The position numbers were made by a program, and so were the translations under genes. A stretch of 64,000 nucleotides of DNA from Paracoccaceae bacterium (GTDB lineage: Bacteria > Pseudomonadota > Alphaproteobacteria > Rhodobacterales > Rhodobacteraceae): positions 62,001 through 126,000 of the forward strand of contig JABDLJ010000004.1 in the NCBI GenBank assembly GCA_013003075.1. Reading direction: 5' to 3'. Numbering within the stretch: position 1 is the first letter of the stretch; the number at the start of each line of letters is the position of its first letter. The notes under the pieces were generated by a model. That model was not told the DNA's origin. It saw only the letters and a list, made by a program, of their open reading frames with translations, and did not search any database. Of this stretch, positions 28,260-36,498 are shown piece by piece.

Positions 28260-29553
28260 GACGATCGGCGTCATCGGCGTTGGTGTTCTTCTTGTCTTGC
28301 TGATGCTGCGCGTCCCGGTGGCCTTCGCGATGTTCCTCGTTGGGTTCCTGGGCATCTGGATCGTCAGTGGCTGGGCCGCCGCGATGGGGCTTTTGGCTTC
28401 GGAAAGCTTCACGCTTGCCTCTTCGCCGGAACTTGTCGTCGTTCCGCTTTTCATCCTTATGGGCAACGTGGCAAGCGCCACCGGCATGAGCCGCCAGCTT
28501 TACGATGCGGCCTACGCGATCGTCGGGCACATCAGGGGCGGTCTGGCATCGGCCACGGTGATCGGCTGCGGCGGCTTCGCCGCGCTGTCGGGATCGTCGG
28601 TCGCCTCGGCCCTGACCATGGGCAAGGTCTCTCTCGCCCAGATGGAGCGTTTTGACTACGACAAGCGCCTGTCCACCGGCGTTGTGGCCGCGGGCGGTAC
28701 GCTGGGCATCCTGATCCCGCCCTCCACCGGGTTCGTGATCTTCGCCATTCTTACCGAGCAAAGTATCGGGCGGCTCTTTCTGGCCGGGGTGCTTCCGGGG
28801 CTCTTGCTGCTGACCATGTTCGTGGCGACGGTCTCTTTTATCTGCTGGCTGCGCCCGAAGGCCGGCCCGCGCGGCCCCAAAACCGGCGTCGGCGAGAAGG
28901 TGCGCGCGGTCGGCGGGGCGCTGCCCATCCTGCTGGTGATCGTGCTGACCATCGGCGGCATCTATGGCGGCTTCTTCTCTCCGGTCGAGGCGGCCGGTGT
29001 CGGCGCCGGATCGGTGATCCTTTACGGCTTTGTCACGCGCACCCTGGGCTTTTCGGCGCTTTTCGCAAGTGCCCGGGACAGCGTCGTGACCACCGCGACG
29101 GTGATGCTGATCCTGATCGCGGCGCATATGATCAACCCTTTCCTGGCGCTCAGCCATGTGCCGACGGCCGTGGGCGAGGCGCTGATCGGGCTCGATCTGC
29201 CGGTCATCGGAACGCTGATCGTGATCCTTCTGGTCTACATGGTTCTGGGCTGTTTCCTGGAAGGCTTCGCGATGCTGGTGCTGACCCTTCCGATCTTCTT
29301 TCCGGTGATCCTGAGCCTTGGTATCGATCCGATCTGGTTCGGGGTGCTGGTCGTGCTGACGCTTGAGATGGGGCTGATCTCGCCGCCGGTGGGCATCAAC
29401 GTCTTTATCGTGAAATCGGTGGCGCGCGACGTGCCGCTTGGCGACATTTTCCGCGGGGTGATCCCGTTCTGGATCGCGATGCTGCTGACGCTGGCGATCC
29501 TGATCGCCTTTCCCAAGCTGTCGCTGTTTTTGCCGCAGACGATGTTTGGCTAG
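28249..29553 (+). CDS. TRAP transporter large membrane subunit (DctM)
   Basis: This 434-residue protein has about 12 membrane helices and characteristic DctM segments such as PLFILMGNVASATGMSRQL, GGTLGILIPPSTGFVIFA and EMGLISPPVGINVFIVKS. It is the sodium-dependent translocating subunit of the importer. The genes for all three TRAP components are contiguous. Confidence 0.9.
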   Translation: MSSETIGVIGVGVLLVLLMLRVPVAFAMFLVGFLGIWIVSGWAAAMGLLASESFTLASSPELVVVPLFILMGNVASATGMSRQLYDAAYAIVGHIRGGLASATVIGCGGFAALSGSSVASALTMGKVSLAQMERFDYDKRLSTGVVAAGGTLGILIPPSTGFVIFAILTEQSIGRLFLAGVLPGLLLLTMFVATVSFICWLRPKAGPRGPKTGVGEKVRAVGGALPILLVIVLTIGGIYGGFFSPVEAAGVGAGSVILYGFVTRTLGFSALFASARDSVVTTATVMLILIAAHMINPFLALSHVPTAVGEALIGLDLPVIGTLIVILLVYMVLGCFLEGFAMLVLTLPIFFPVILSLGIDPIWFGVLVVLTLEMGLISPPVGINVFIVKSVARDVPLGDIFRGVIPFWIAMLLTLAILIAFPKLSLFLPQTMFG

Positions 29554-29622
29554 GGCCCTGGCGGCTGCCGCGGGGTGCGGGCCAGGTTTTCGGCCGGGGT
29601 TGGAAACAAAGGAGGGACTTAC

Positions 29623-30573
29623 ATGGGCGATATCGCACATCTCGGGCATGTCGAGGTCTACACCGACAAGTTCGAAGAAAGCCTGGATTTTTTCACCCGC
29701 GTCTATGGGCTGAAGATCAGCGGACGCGACGAGACCAGCGCCTATCTGCGCGCCTGGGACGACTACGAGTTCCACAGCCTCAAACTGACCCGGCACCACA
29801 CCACGGGCGTCGGGCATATCGGGTATCGCGCGTCCTCGCCCGAGGCGCTGCAGCGGCGGGTCGCGGCGATCGAGGGCTCTGGCTACAAGGTGCATGGCTG
29901 GGACGACGGCGATCTTGGTCACGGGGCGGCGTTTCGCTTCGAAGACCCGTTCGGGCATCTCTTCGAAATCTACTGGGAAACGGTCCGCTACGCTCCGGGC
30001 CCCGAGGATGCCCCTGCGCTGAAGAACAATGCCAGCAGGTTTCACGCCACCGGCGCCTGTCCGCGGCGGATCGATCATCTGAACCTTCTGTCCGAAGACG
30101 TGTCCGAGTTCCGCCGCTTCATGGAGACCTGCCTTGGCAGCCGCGTGACCGAGATGATCCAGCTTGACAACGGCCGCATTGGCGGCTGCTGGTTCACGGT
30201 CAACAACAAGACCTATGACCTGGCCTGCACCGAAGAGCATGGCGGCGGGCAGGGGCGGCTGCACCACGTCACCTACGCCACTGACCAGCGCGAGGATATC
30301 CTGCGCGCGGCCGACATCTTCCTGGAAAACGGTGTTCATATCGAAACCGGGCCGCACAAGCATGCCATCCAGGGCACGTTCTTTCTGTACGTCTGGGAGC
30401 CTGCGGGCAACCGGGTGGAGCTGGCCAATGCCGGCGCGCGGCTGATCCTAGCGCCCGACTGGGAGCCTGTCGTCTGGACCGAGACAGAGCGCAAGAAGGG
30501 CCAGGCCTGGGGGCTGAAGACGATCGAAAGCTTTCACACCCACGGCACGCCGCCGGTTCCCAAGGCGGACTGA
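29623..30573 (+). CDS. Extradiol ring-cleavage dioxygenase, catechol 2,3-dioxygenase family
   Basis: This 316-residue protein has two vicinal-oxygen-chelate modules. The iron ligands of type I extradiol dioxygenases are visible in the C-terminal module: His in RRIDHLNLL, His in RLHHVTYA and Glu in NRVELANAG. A GGAGG site precedes the ATG at 29623. It likely opens a catechol-type ring between a hydroxylated and an adjacent carbon, after uptake by the TRAP system and O-demethylation by the LigM/DesA-like enzyme. The precise catechol is not known. Confidence 0.8.
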   Translation: MGDIAHLGHVEVYTDKFEESLDFFTRVYGLKISGRDETSAYLRAWDDYEFHSLKLTRHHTTGVGHIGYRASSPEALQRRVAAIEGSGYKVHGWDDGDLGHGAAFRFEDPFGHLFEIYWETVRYAPGPEDAPALKNNASRFHATGACPRRIDHLNLLSEDVSEFRRFMETCLGSRVTEMIQLDNGRIGGCWFTVNNKTYDLACTEEHGGGQGRLHHVTYATDQREDILRAADIFLENGVHIETGPHKHAIQGTFFLYVWEPAGNRVELANAGARLILAPDWEPVVWTETERKKGQAWGLKTIESFHTHGTPPVPKAD

Positions 30574-30611
30574 CGTGCCGCCGCGCATCGCACCCGGCCC
30601 GGTTTCGATCC

Positions 30612-30641
30612 GGCCCTGTCCGGCGGGGCCCTGTCCGGCGG
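30612..30641. repeat. 15-bp tandem duplication
   Basis: Two identical copies of GGCCCTGTCCGGCGG stand head to tail, with the first five bases of a third. They lie in the short gap before the TauE/SafE gene at 30661. No function is evident; replication slippage in GC-rich DNA is the simplest explanation. Confidence 0.8.
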
Positions 30642-30660
30642 GGCCCGCAGGCGCGCGCGC

Positions 30661-31419
30661 GTGAGCGGGATCTGGGCAAGCCTTCCCGGCGACATGGACG
30701 CGCTGGTCTTCGGCGTCCTTCTGGCGACCAGCTTTGGCGCCTCGTTCATCACGGTCGCGTTGGGTATCGGCGGCGGCGCGCTGCTGCTGGCGATCATGGC
30801 GAGCCTGGTGCCGCCCGCGGCCCTGATCCCGGTGCACGGGGTCATTCAGCTTGGCTCGAACGCGGGCCGGGTTGCGCTTCTTTTCAATCACATCTTCTGG
30901 CAGGCCCTGCCGGCCTTCGTCGGCGGGTCCATCCTGGGCAGCATCCTTGGCGGGCTGGTCGTGGTCGAGCTGTCGCCCGCCGTCGTTCAGATCGGCGTCG
31001 GCGCCTTCGTGATCTGGACGGTGATCTCGCGCCCGCCCGGCTGGCTGCGCCGCTGGCCGGCTGTGACCGGCGCCGTGTCCAGCTTTCTGACGATGTTCTT
31101 CGGCGCGACGGGACTTTTCGTGGCCAGCTTCACCAAGTCGCTGACGCTGCCGCGCCACAGTCATGTGGCAACGCATGGCGCGCTGATGACCATCCAGCAC
31201 ATGCTGAAGGTCTTCGTCTTCGGGGTCCTCGGTTTCGCGTTTTCCGAGTGGGCCGTGTTCATCCTGGCGATGATCCTCAGCGGCGGGGCCGGGACGATCG
31301 CGGGCCGCCAGCTTCTGAACCGGATGAACGATGCCGGCTTCAAGACGGCGCTGAACATCGTGCTGGTGCTGATCTCGCTGCGGCTGATCTGGGCCGGGCT
31401 GCAAAGCGCCGTGTCCTAG
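30661..31419 (+). CDS. TauE/SafE family membrane transporter
   Basis: This 252-residue hydrophobic protein has about eight membrane segments and the paired family motifs (ITVALGIGGGALLLAIMA near the N-terminus, FFGATGLFVASF in the second half). The GTG start at 30661 has no clear ribosome-binding site; an ATG at 30694 is possible. It follows the dioxygenase gene by 87 bases and its 3' end overlaps the convergent phnM gene by four bases. Substrate unknown; the family moves sulfite, sulfonates and small organic anions. Confidence 0.8.
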   Translation: MSGIWASLPGDMDALVFGVLLATSFGASFITVALGIGGGALLLAIMASLVPPAALIPVHGVIQLGSNAGRVALLFNHIFWQALPAFVGGSILGSILGGLVVVELSPAVVQIGVGAFVIWTVISRPPGWLRRWPAVTGAVSSFLTMFFGATGLFVASFTKSLTLPRHSHVATHGALMTIQHMLKVFVFGVLGFAFSEWAVFILAMILSGGAGTIAGRQLLNRMNDAGFKTALNIVLVLISLRLIWAGLQSAVS

Positions 31420-32561
31420 GCCACGCGCTCGCCTTCCGACCACACCGCGTTGATCACCGGAACGCCATCTAACACCGAAAAGCGGGCAAGATCGGCGCGC
31501 GTCCCCTCGGCCAGAACGCCCCGGTCCGTCAGACCGGCATGCCGCGCGGGGTTGGCCGTCACCGTGGCGATGCCGCGCGCCATATCGCCCCAAAGCGCGC
31601 CAAGCCGCACCGCGCCCATCAAAAGCGCGGCCGGCACGTAGTCGGACGACAGGATATCCAGACGGCCTTTCTGCGCCAGCGTCTCGGCCGCGACATTGCC
31701 CGAATGCGAGCCGCCGCGCACCAGGTTGGGCGCGCCCATCACGGTGGCGATGCCGACATCGAAGCACGCCTCGGCCGCTTCCATGGTGGTGGGAAACTCG
31801 GCGATGGCGACCCCGTGGCGGTGACTGTGCCGGACTTGCTCGGCGGTCGTGTCATCGTGGCTGGCCAGCGTCGCGCCATAGCGCCGGGCGGCCTGCACTG
31901 CTGCGGCTTCGTGGCGCGCGCCGACGCGGTCCCTCAACGCGTAGAGAAACGCGATGTAGTCGCCGAACCCGTCACGCGATATCCCGTTCTTGCCGCAGAC
32001 GTAATCTTCGAATTGCTGCAAATCGCGGAACTGGCGTTGCCCGGGCGTGTGATCCATCAGCGACAGGATACCGACCTTGTCGCCCGGGCCGAACTCGTCC
32101 AGCTCTTCGATAAGGGTCTCCGAGCAGATCTCGGCCCGCAGGTGGATATGGTGGCTGATCTTCAAGGCGCCCGAGGCGCGCATCGCCAGCACCTCGTCGG
32201 CCATTTGCCGGGCGTAACGGGCGAAGCGCTTGGTCTCGTCGGAGACGATAGAGCCCACCCGGATCGCATCGAACACGGTGGTGATCGCGGCGCCCGCAAG
32301 CTCGCGGTCATGCGCGACGATGGCGGCGCGTTGCGGCCAGTCCACCTTTGGCCGCGGGCGCATGTGCCGCTCAAGGTTGTCGGTGTGCAGCTCGATCAGC
32401 CCCGGGGCGAGATAGTCGCCCGCGCAATCGGTCGCGCCCGCGGGCACCGACCCGCCGCAGTCGATCGCAGCGATCCGGCCATCGCGCAGGCACAGCGCGC
32501 CCCGCACGACCTCATCCGGCAGCACAAGCCTGGCATTGGCGAGAATGGTCTCTTGTGGCAT
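31416..32561 (-). CDS. phnM: Alpha-D-ribose 1-methylphosphonate 5-triphosphate diphosphatase
   Basis: This 381-residue amidohydrolase-superfamily protein closely follows the PhnM pattern: GLIELHTDNLERHMRPRP near the N-terminus, LMDHTPGQRQF in the middle, ATLASHDDTT and LSSDYVPAALL towards the end. PhnM removes pyrophosphate from the ribosyl triphosphate intermediate of carbon-phosphorus lyase. The ATG at 32561 is chosen over a GTG four codons upstream. No phnGHIJKL genes are in the window, so either they lie elsewhere or this copy has another job. Confidence 0.88.
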   Translation of the reverse strand: MPQETILANARLVLPDEVVRGALCLRDGRIAAIDCGGSVPAGATDCAGDYLAPGLIELHTDNLERHMRPRPKVDWPQRAAIVAHDRELAGAAITTVFDAIRVGSIVSDETKRFARYARQMADEVLAMRASGALKISHHIHLRAEICSETLIEELDEFGPGDKVGILSLMDHTPGQRQFRDLQQFEDYVCGKNGISRDGFGDYIAFLYALRDRVGARHEAAAVQAARRYGATLASHDDTTAEQVRHSHRHGVAIAEFPTTMEAAEACFDVGIATVMGAPNLVRGGSHSGNVAAETLAQKGRLDILSSDYVPAALLMGAVRLGALWGDMARGIATVTANPARHAGLTDRGVLAEGTRADLARFSVLDGVPVINAVWSEGERVA

Positions 32562-32610
32562 CAAATGGCACACGCAGGTTGAAAGCGCCCCGGCGGGTCG
32601 AGGCAGGCAT

Positions 32611-33285
32611 ATGTATGACAGATACGCGGTCTATGTCACGCCTCGGGGCGGATTGGCAAAGACGGGCGCGGCCTGGCTTGGTTGGGATCTCGCCGCCGGC
32701 CGACGGGTCGCGCAGCCTGAGGTGCCGGGCCTCGATGCAAGTGCCCTGACGCAGACGCCGCGCAAATACGGGCTTCACGGCACCCTCAAGCCGCCGTTTC
32801 ATCTGGCCCAGGGCAGGTCCGAAGCCGAGCTGCAGGCCGCGCTGTCCGCGCTTTGCCGCGATCTGGCGCCGATTGCGCTGGAGGGTCTGGAGGTGGCAGA
32901 GATGTCGGGCTTCGTGGCGCTGAGGCCCATCGGCGACAAGCACGGCCTTGCGACGATGGCCGCCCGCATCGTGGAGGGGCTTGACGCCTTTCGCGCGCCG
33001 TCCACAGCGGCAGAGGTTGCGCGCAGGCGCGCCGCCCCGCTGACACCCGAGCAGGATCGCCTTTTGCGCCGCTGGGGATATCCATATGTGATGGGCGCGT
33101 TTCGTTTTCACATGACGCTGACGGGGCCGGTGCCACCACAAGAGCTGGGCCCGGTCCGCGCCGCGCTGGCAGAGATGTTTGCGCCCGTCCTGCCGCAGCC
33201 CTTTGCCGTCGAAGACCTGGTCCTCGCGGGCCAGGGCGCAGACGGCATGTTTCGGCAGATCAGCCGCCACCGCCTGGGTACCTGA
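32611..33285 (+). CDS. DUF1045 phosphonate-operon protein, 2H phosphoesterase-like
   Basis: This 224-residue protein has two His-x-Thr motifs, HGTLKPPF near residue 56 and HMTLTGP near residue 169, the signature of 2H (LigT-like) phosphoesterases. DUF1045 proteins are typically encoded in phosphonate operons. It is divergent from phnM with starts 49 bases apart, so the two share a promoter region. It may act on the cyclic ribose phosphate formed by C-P lyase, in place of PhnP; that role is an inference. Confidence 0.78.
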   Translation: MYDRYAVYVTPRGGLAKTGAAWLGWDLAAGRRVAQPEVPGLDASALTQTPRKYGLHGTLKPPFHLAQGRSEAELQAALSALCRDLAPIALEGLEVAEMSGFVALRPIGDKHGLATMAARIVEGLDAFRAPSTAAEVARRRAAPLTPEQDRLLRRWGYPYVMGAFRFHMTLTGPVPPQELGPVRAALAEMFAPVLPQPFAVEDLVLAGQGADGMFRQISRHRLGT

Positions 33286-33391
33286 CGCCGGCCACGCACA
33301 CGTGCACCGCGCAAACGCGGTCGGCGCAGCAGGTATCTTCGAGGCCATCGAGGCTTTGTCCCTTCATCCTCTTCCAGCAAAGGTGTGAGCC

Positions 33392-34900
33392 ATGTCATCT
33401 GACTTCCTCATCGTCTACCACAGGCAACCCTGTGAAGAGGGCGTGGAGAACGGCAAAACCGTCTTTGAGGAAAACGCGAGCCCCAACGGGATCGTGCCGA
33501 CGCTGAAAAGCTTTTTCGGCAAGGCCGAACATGGCGCGTGGATTGCGTGGAAGCTGGCGGACGATCCCGCCAATCCCGATTTCGAGCGGGTGATCGAGAT
33601 CGAGGACGCGCATGGCAGCTAGGCGGTCTCGCGCCTGCCGCTGACCCAAGAGCAGGTCAGCAGCTTTTATCACATCTCTTCCAAGGAAGCGTTCTGGCCG
33701 ATCCTTCACAGCTTCAAGGAAAAGTACAATTACGACCCGGTGGATTGGCCGACATTCCGCGAGGTGAACTGGGCCTTTGCCGAGGCTACGGCCCGCGAGG
33801 CCAGCAAGGGGGCCCGCGTTTGGGTGCATGACTACAATCTTTGGCTGGTGCCCGGCTATCTGCGGCAGCTTCGGCCCAATCTTGTGATCTCTTTCTTCCA
33901 CCACACGCCGTTCCCGGCCGCCGATATGTTCAACGTGCTGCCCTGGCGGCGCGAGATCGTCGAAAGCCTTCTGGCCTGCGACGTGGTGGGCTTTCACATC
34001 CCGCGCTCTGCGGCGAATTTCCTGTCGGTGGCGCGCAGCCTGTTCGATGTCACCGGGATCGAGCGGGCCGATGTCGACCCCGACCTTGTGTCGGAAGGTA
34101 CCGCGCTGTCCGAGCGCAGCGCGCCGACGCTGATCGAATACGATGGCCGGCAGATCGCGATCTCGGCCTCTGCGGTTGGGGTGGCCACGGATTTCGTCGA
34201 AGAGCGGGCGCGCGACGCGGCCGCCGAAGAGGTACGCCGCGAGATGGGCGACATGCAGCTGATCCTGTCGGTCGGGCGCACCGACTATACCAAGGGCGGC
34301 GTCGAGCAGTTGCAGAGTTTCGAGCGTGTTCTGGAAGCCAACCCGCAGCTGATCGGCAAGGTCCGGCTGATGCATGTCTCGGTCAGCGCGAACCGCAACA
34401 TGACCGCCTACGAGGATACCCAAGCCGGCATCGAAGAGACCGCAGGGCGCATCAACGGCCGCTTCGGTACATTGGAATGGCAGCCTATCACGCTGATATC
34501 GCGCGCTATTCCGTTCGACGATCTGATCAAGTACTACCTTGCCGCCGACGTTGCCTGGATCACGCCGCTGGCCGACGGGATGAACCTTGTGTGCAAGGAA
34601 TATGTCGCCTCGCGGGTCGACGGCGATGGCGTTCTGGTTCTGTCGGAATTCGCCGGCGCGGCGGTAGAGCTGAACTCGGCGGTGATCACCAACCCGTTCT
34701 CGAACCTCTCGATGGACCAGGCGAACCTGCACGCGCTGCAGATGGCGCCAGAAGAGCGGCGCGAGCGGATGGCCGCGTTGCGGCGCATGGTGCAGCGCTA
34801 TTCGGTTGCGGCCTGGGGCAAGGACCAGCAGGCCAAGTTCGAACGGGCGGCGCAGCGCCGCCTGGCGCTTGCAGAGATTGCAGAAGTGAAAAGCGCCTAG
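33392..34900 (+). pseudogene. ggpS: Glucosylglycerol-phosphate synthase gene interrupted by an in-frame amber codon
   Basis: The 503-codon frame matches GT20 family glucosylglycerol-phosphate synthase along its length: the N-terminus has LIVYHRQP, GKTVFEENASPNGI and PTLKSFFGK, and the remainder has VWVHDYNLWLVPGYLR, FFHHTPFPAADMFNVLP and GMNLVCKEYVASR. Codon 77 (33620-33622) is TAG, between HGS and AVSRLPLTQ; frame and homology continue unbroken after it. The enzyme joins ADP-glucose and glycerol 3-phosphate to make an osmolyte. A ribosome-binding site (AAAGGTG) remains. The gene is a recent pseudogene, a sequencing error or a case of readthrough. Confidence 0.85.
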
Positions 34901-36321
34901 CTGGCTGCGCTCTTTATTGCTTTGACCAGTTCGGTGACTGCAGCGCGGAGCACGGCGTCTGCGCGGTCTGGATTGTCTGTCTCGACATAGATGCGAAGCT
35001 CCGGCGCATTGCCGGACGGCCGGACATGCAAGCTGGTGCCGTCGCTGAATGTCAGCCGCGTCCCATCCAGCGTATCGATGGCGGTGACCGGTCCCAGGCC
35101 CAGGCTCTCGGGCAGGGGCAGGGACAGGGGCAGCGAGCCGGGATCGCCTGCTGCAAGCTGCCGCGTGATGTACTGCGAGACCTCGAAGGGTATATCCGTG
35201 ACGCGATGGGTCGCCTTGGCGCGGGACGGCAATGCGGCGACCAGTTCTTTCAGGGTCACGCCCGTCTCGGCGCATTCGGCAAGCGGGGCGAGCATCGGCA
35301 GAACGCTGTCCCGGGTCATCAAGGGGGCAAGCGGGCCGCCTTGCAGCCGCGCCTCAAAGCCCAGAAGAAAGCCCCCGTTGGGCTCGTATCCCGCAACCCG
35401 TCCGGCCCCGTCCCGCGCCAGATCCTGCATCGCCTGGATGACGAAAGGAGAGCCGATCCGGCACCGGCGCACGTCGTTGAAGGCGTCCATCCGCTCGGCG
35501 CAGCCGTTCGATGTCAGGGGCATCGCCACGGCGGTCGCGCCCAGCCATCGCGCGGTGAGGGGGCCGATCAGGTCTCCGGCGATCTGGTTGCCCTGGGCGT
35601 CGGTCACAAGCGGCCGATCGGCATCGCCGTCCGTCGACAGGATCGCATCCAGCCGGTGCCGCGCCGCCCAGTCGCGCAGCTGCGCAAGCGTGGCCGGGGG
35701 GATGGCCTCTGTGTCGACCGCAACGAAGCTGTCCGAGGCGCCGAGCGGGACCACTTCCGCGCCAAGCGCGGCCAGAATGTCGGGCAGCACATCGCGCGCG
35801 GCAGAGCTGTGCAGATAGACCCCAAGCCGCAGGCCGCGCAGCGCATCGGGGGCAAAGGCGCCCGTGTACCGTGCAACGTAGGTGTCCCGCGCGCCCGGAT
35901 AGGGCGTCATCCGCGGCGGGCCGGCGCTGCTGGCCTTGGGCGCGCCGGCAAGACCCGCTGTGATCGCGGCCTCGTCGGCCTTGGTGATCTCGCCTGATCC
36001 GCAATAGAATTTCAGCCCATTGCGATCAGCCGGGATGTGGCTGCCGGTGACCATGATCGCGGGCGCGCCAAGCCTCTTTGCGGCAAGCGCGAGGGCCGGT
36101 GTCGGCAGAACCCCGCAATCGAACGCTTCGGCGCCCGCAACCTGCACCGCCCGCGCCACCGCAGCGGCGATACGCGGCGACGAGGCGCGCCTGTCCCTGC
36201 CGATCAGCACCTTGCCCGAATGGCCGGCGCGCTGCAGGAAGGCGCCGGTATAGGCGACGCAGAGCGCGTCTGTCAGGTCTGCCGCAAGCCCGCGCACACC
36301 GCTCGTTCCGAATTTGACCAT
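34897..36321 (-). CDS. Phosphomannomutase/phosphoglucomutase family protein
   Basis: This is an alpha-D-phosphohexomutase of 474 residues with four family domains: the phosphoserine loop reads VTGSHIPADRNGLKF, the metal loop STDGDADRP, the sugar loop GYEPNGGF and the phosphate loop RPSGNAPELR. The ATG at 36321 begins KFGTSGVRG and has a GAGGTG site; an ATG at 36384 is an alternative. It converges on the ggpS gene with a four-base overlap and is divergent from the mannose-1-phosphate guanylyltransferase, with which it would make GDP-mannose. Confidence 0.87.
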   Translation of the reverse strand: MVKFGTSGVRGLAADLTDALCVAYTGAFLQRAGHSGKVLIGRDRRASSPRIAAAVARAVQVAGAEAFDCGVLPTPALALAAKRLGAPAIMVTGSHIPADRNGLKFYCGSGEITKADEAAITAGLAGAPKASSAGPPRMTPYPGARDTYVARYTGAFAPDALRGLRLGVYLHSSAARDVLPDILAALGAEVVPLGASDSFVAVDTEAIPPATLAQLRDWAARHRLDAILSTDGDADRPLVTDAQGNQIAGDLIGPLTARWLGATAVAMPLTSNGCAERMDAFNDVRRCRIGSPFVIQAMQDLARDGAGRVAGYEPNGGFLLGFEARLQGGPLAPLMTRDSVLPMLAPLAECAETGVTLKELVAALPSRAKATHRVTDIPFEVSQYITRQLAAGDPGSLPLSLPLPESLGLGPVTAIDTLDGTRLTFSDGTSLHVRPSGNAPELRIYVETDNPDRADAVLRAAVTELVKAIKSAAS

Positions 36322-36498
36322 TGGCACCTCGATGCAACCCTGGCGCCAAAGCTGCCAGTTCGCCAAAGAATATAGCTCTGACATTAATGATCTTTTTACT
36401 ATAGCGTGACCCAAAGTTAAGGGGTCAGACCGCATGTTCGGGCTCTTCTGCCCGCGGCGGGCGGGTAAGTGGTTCAGCAACTCAAGGTACGCGCGCCG
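36322..36498. promoter_or_regulatory. Divergent promoter region of the GDP-mannose genes
   Basis: This 177-base gap lies between the mutase (minus) and the guanylyltransferase (plus). On the plus strand CTGACA at 36378-36383 and TATAGC at 36400-36405, 16 bases apart, make a candidate promoter for the guanylyltransferase in an AT-rich patch. If the mutase uses its longer start at 36384, the candidate would overlap that start. Confidence 0.4.

Noticed and set aside
30612-30641. Start of a CRISPR array or integration-site repeat
   Set aside because: There are only two directly abutting 15-base copies with no spacers, no flanking mobile gene and a GC-rich context prone to slippage.
33740-34900. 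A shorter functional glycosyltransferase starting downstream of the amber codon
   Set aside because: The GTG at 33740 is an internal codon within conserved GgpS sequence, has no ribosome-binding site, and would omit the N-terminal substrate-binding region.
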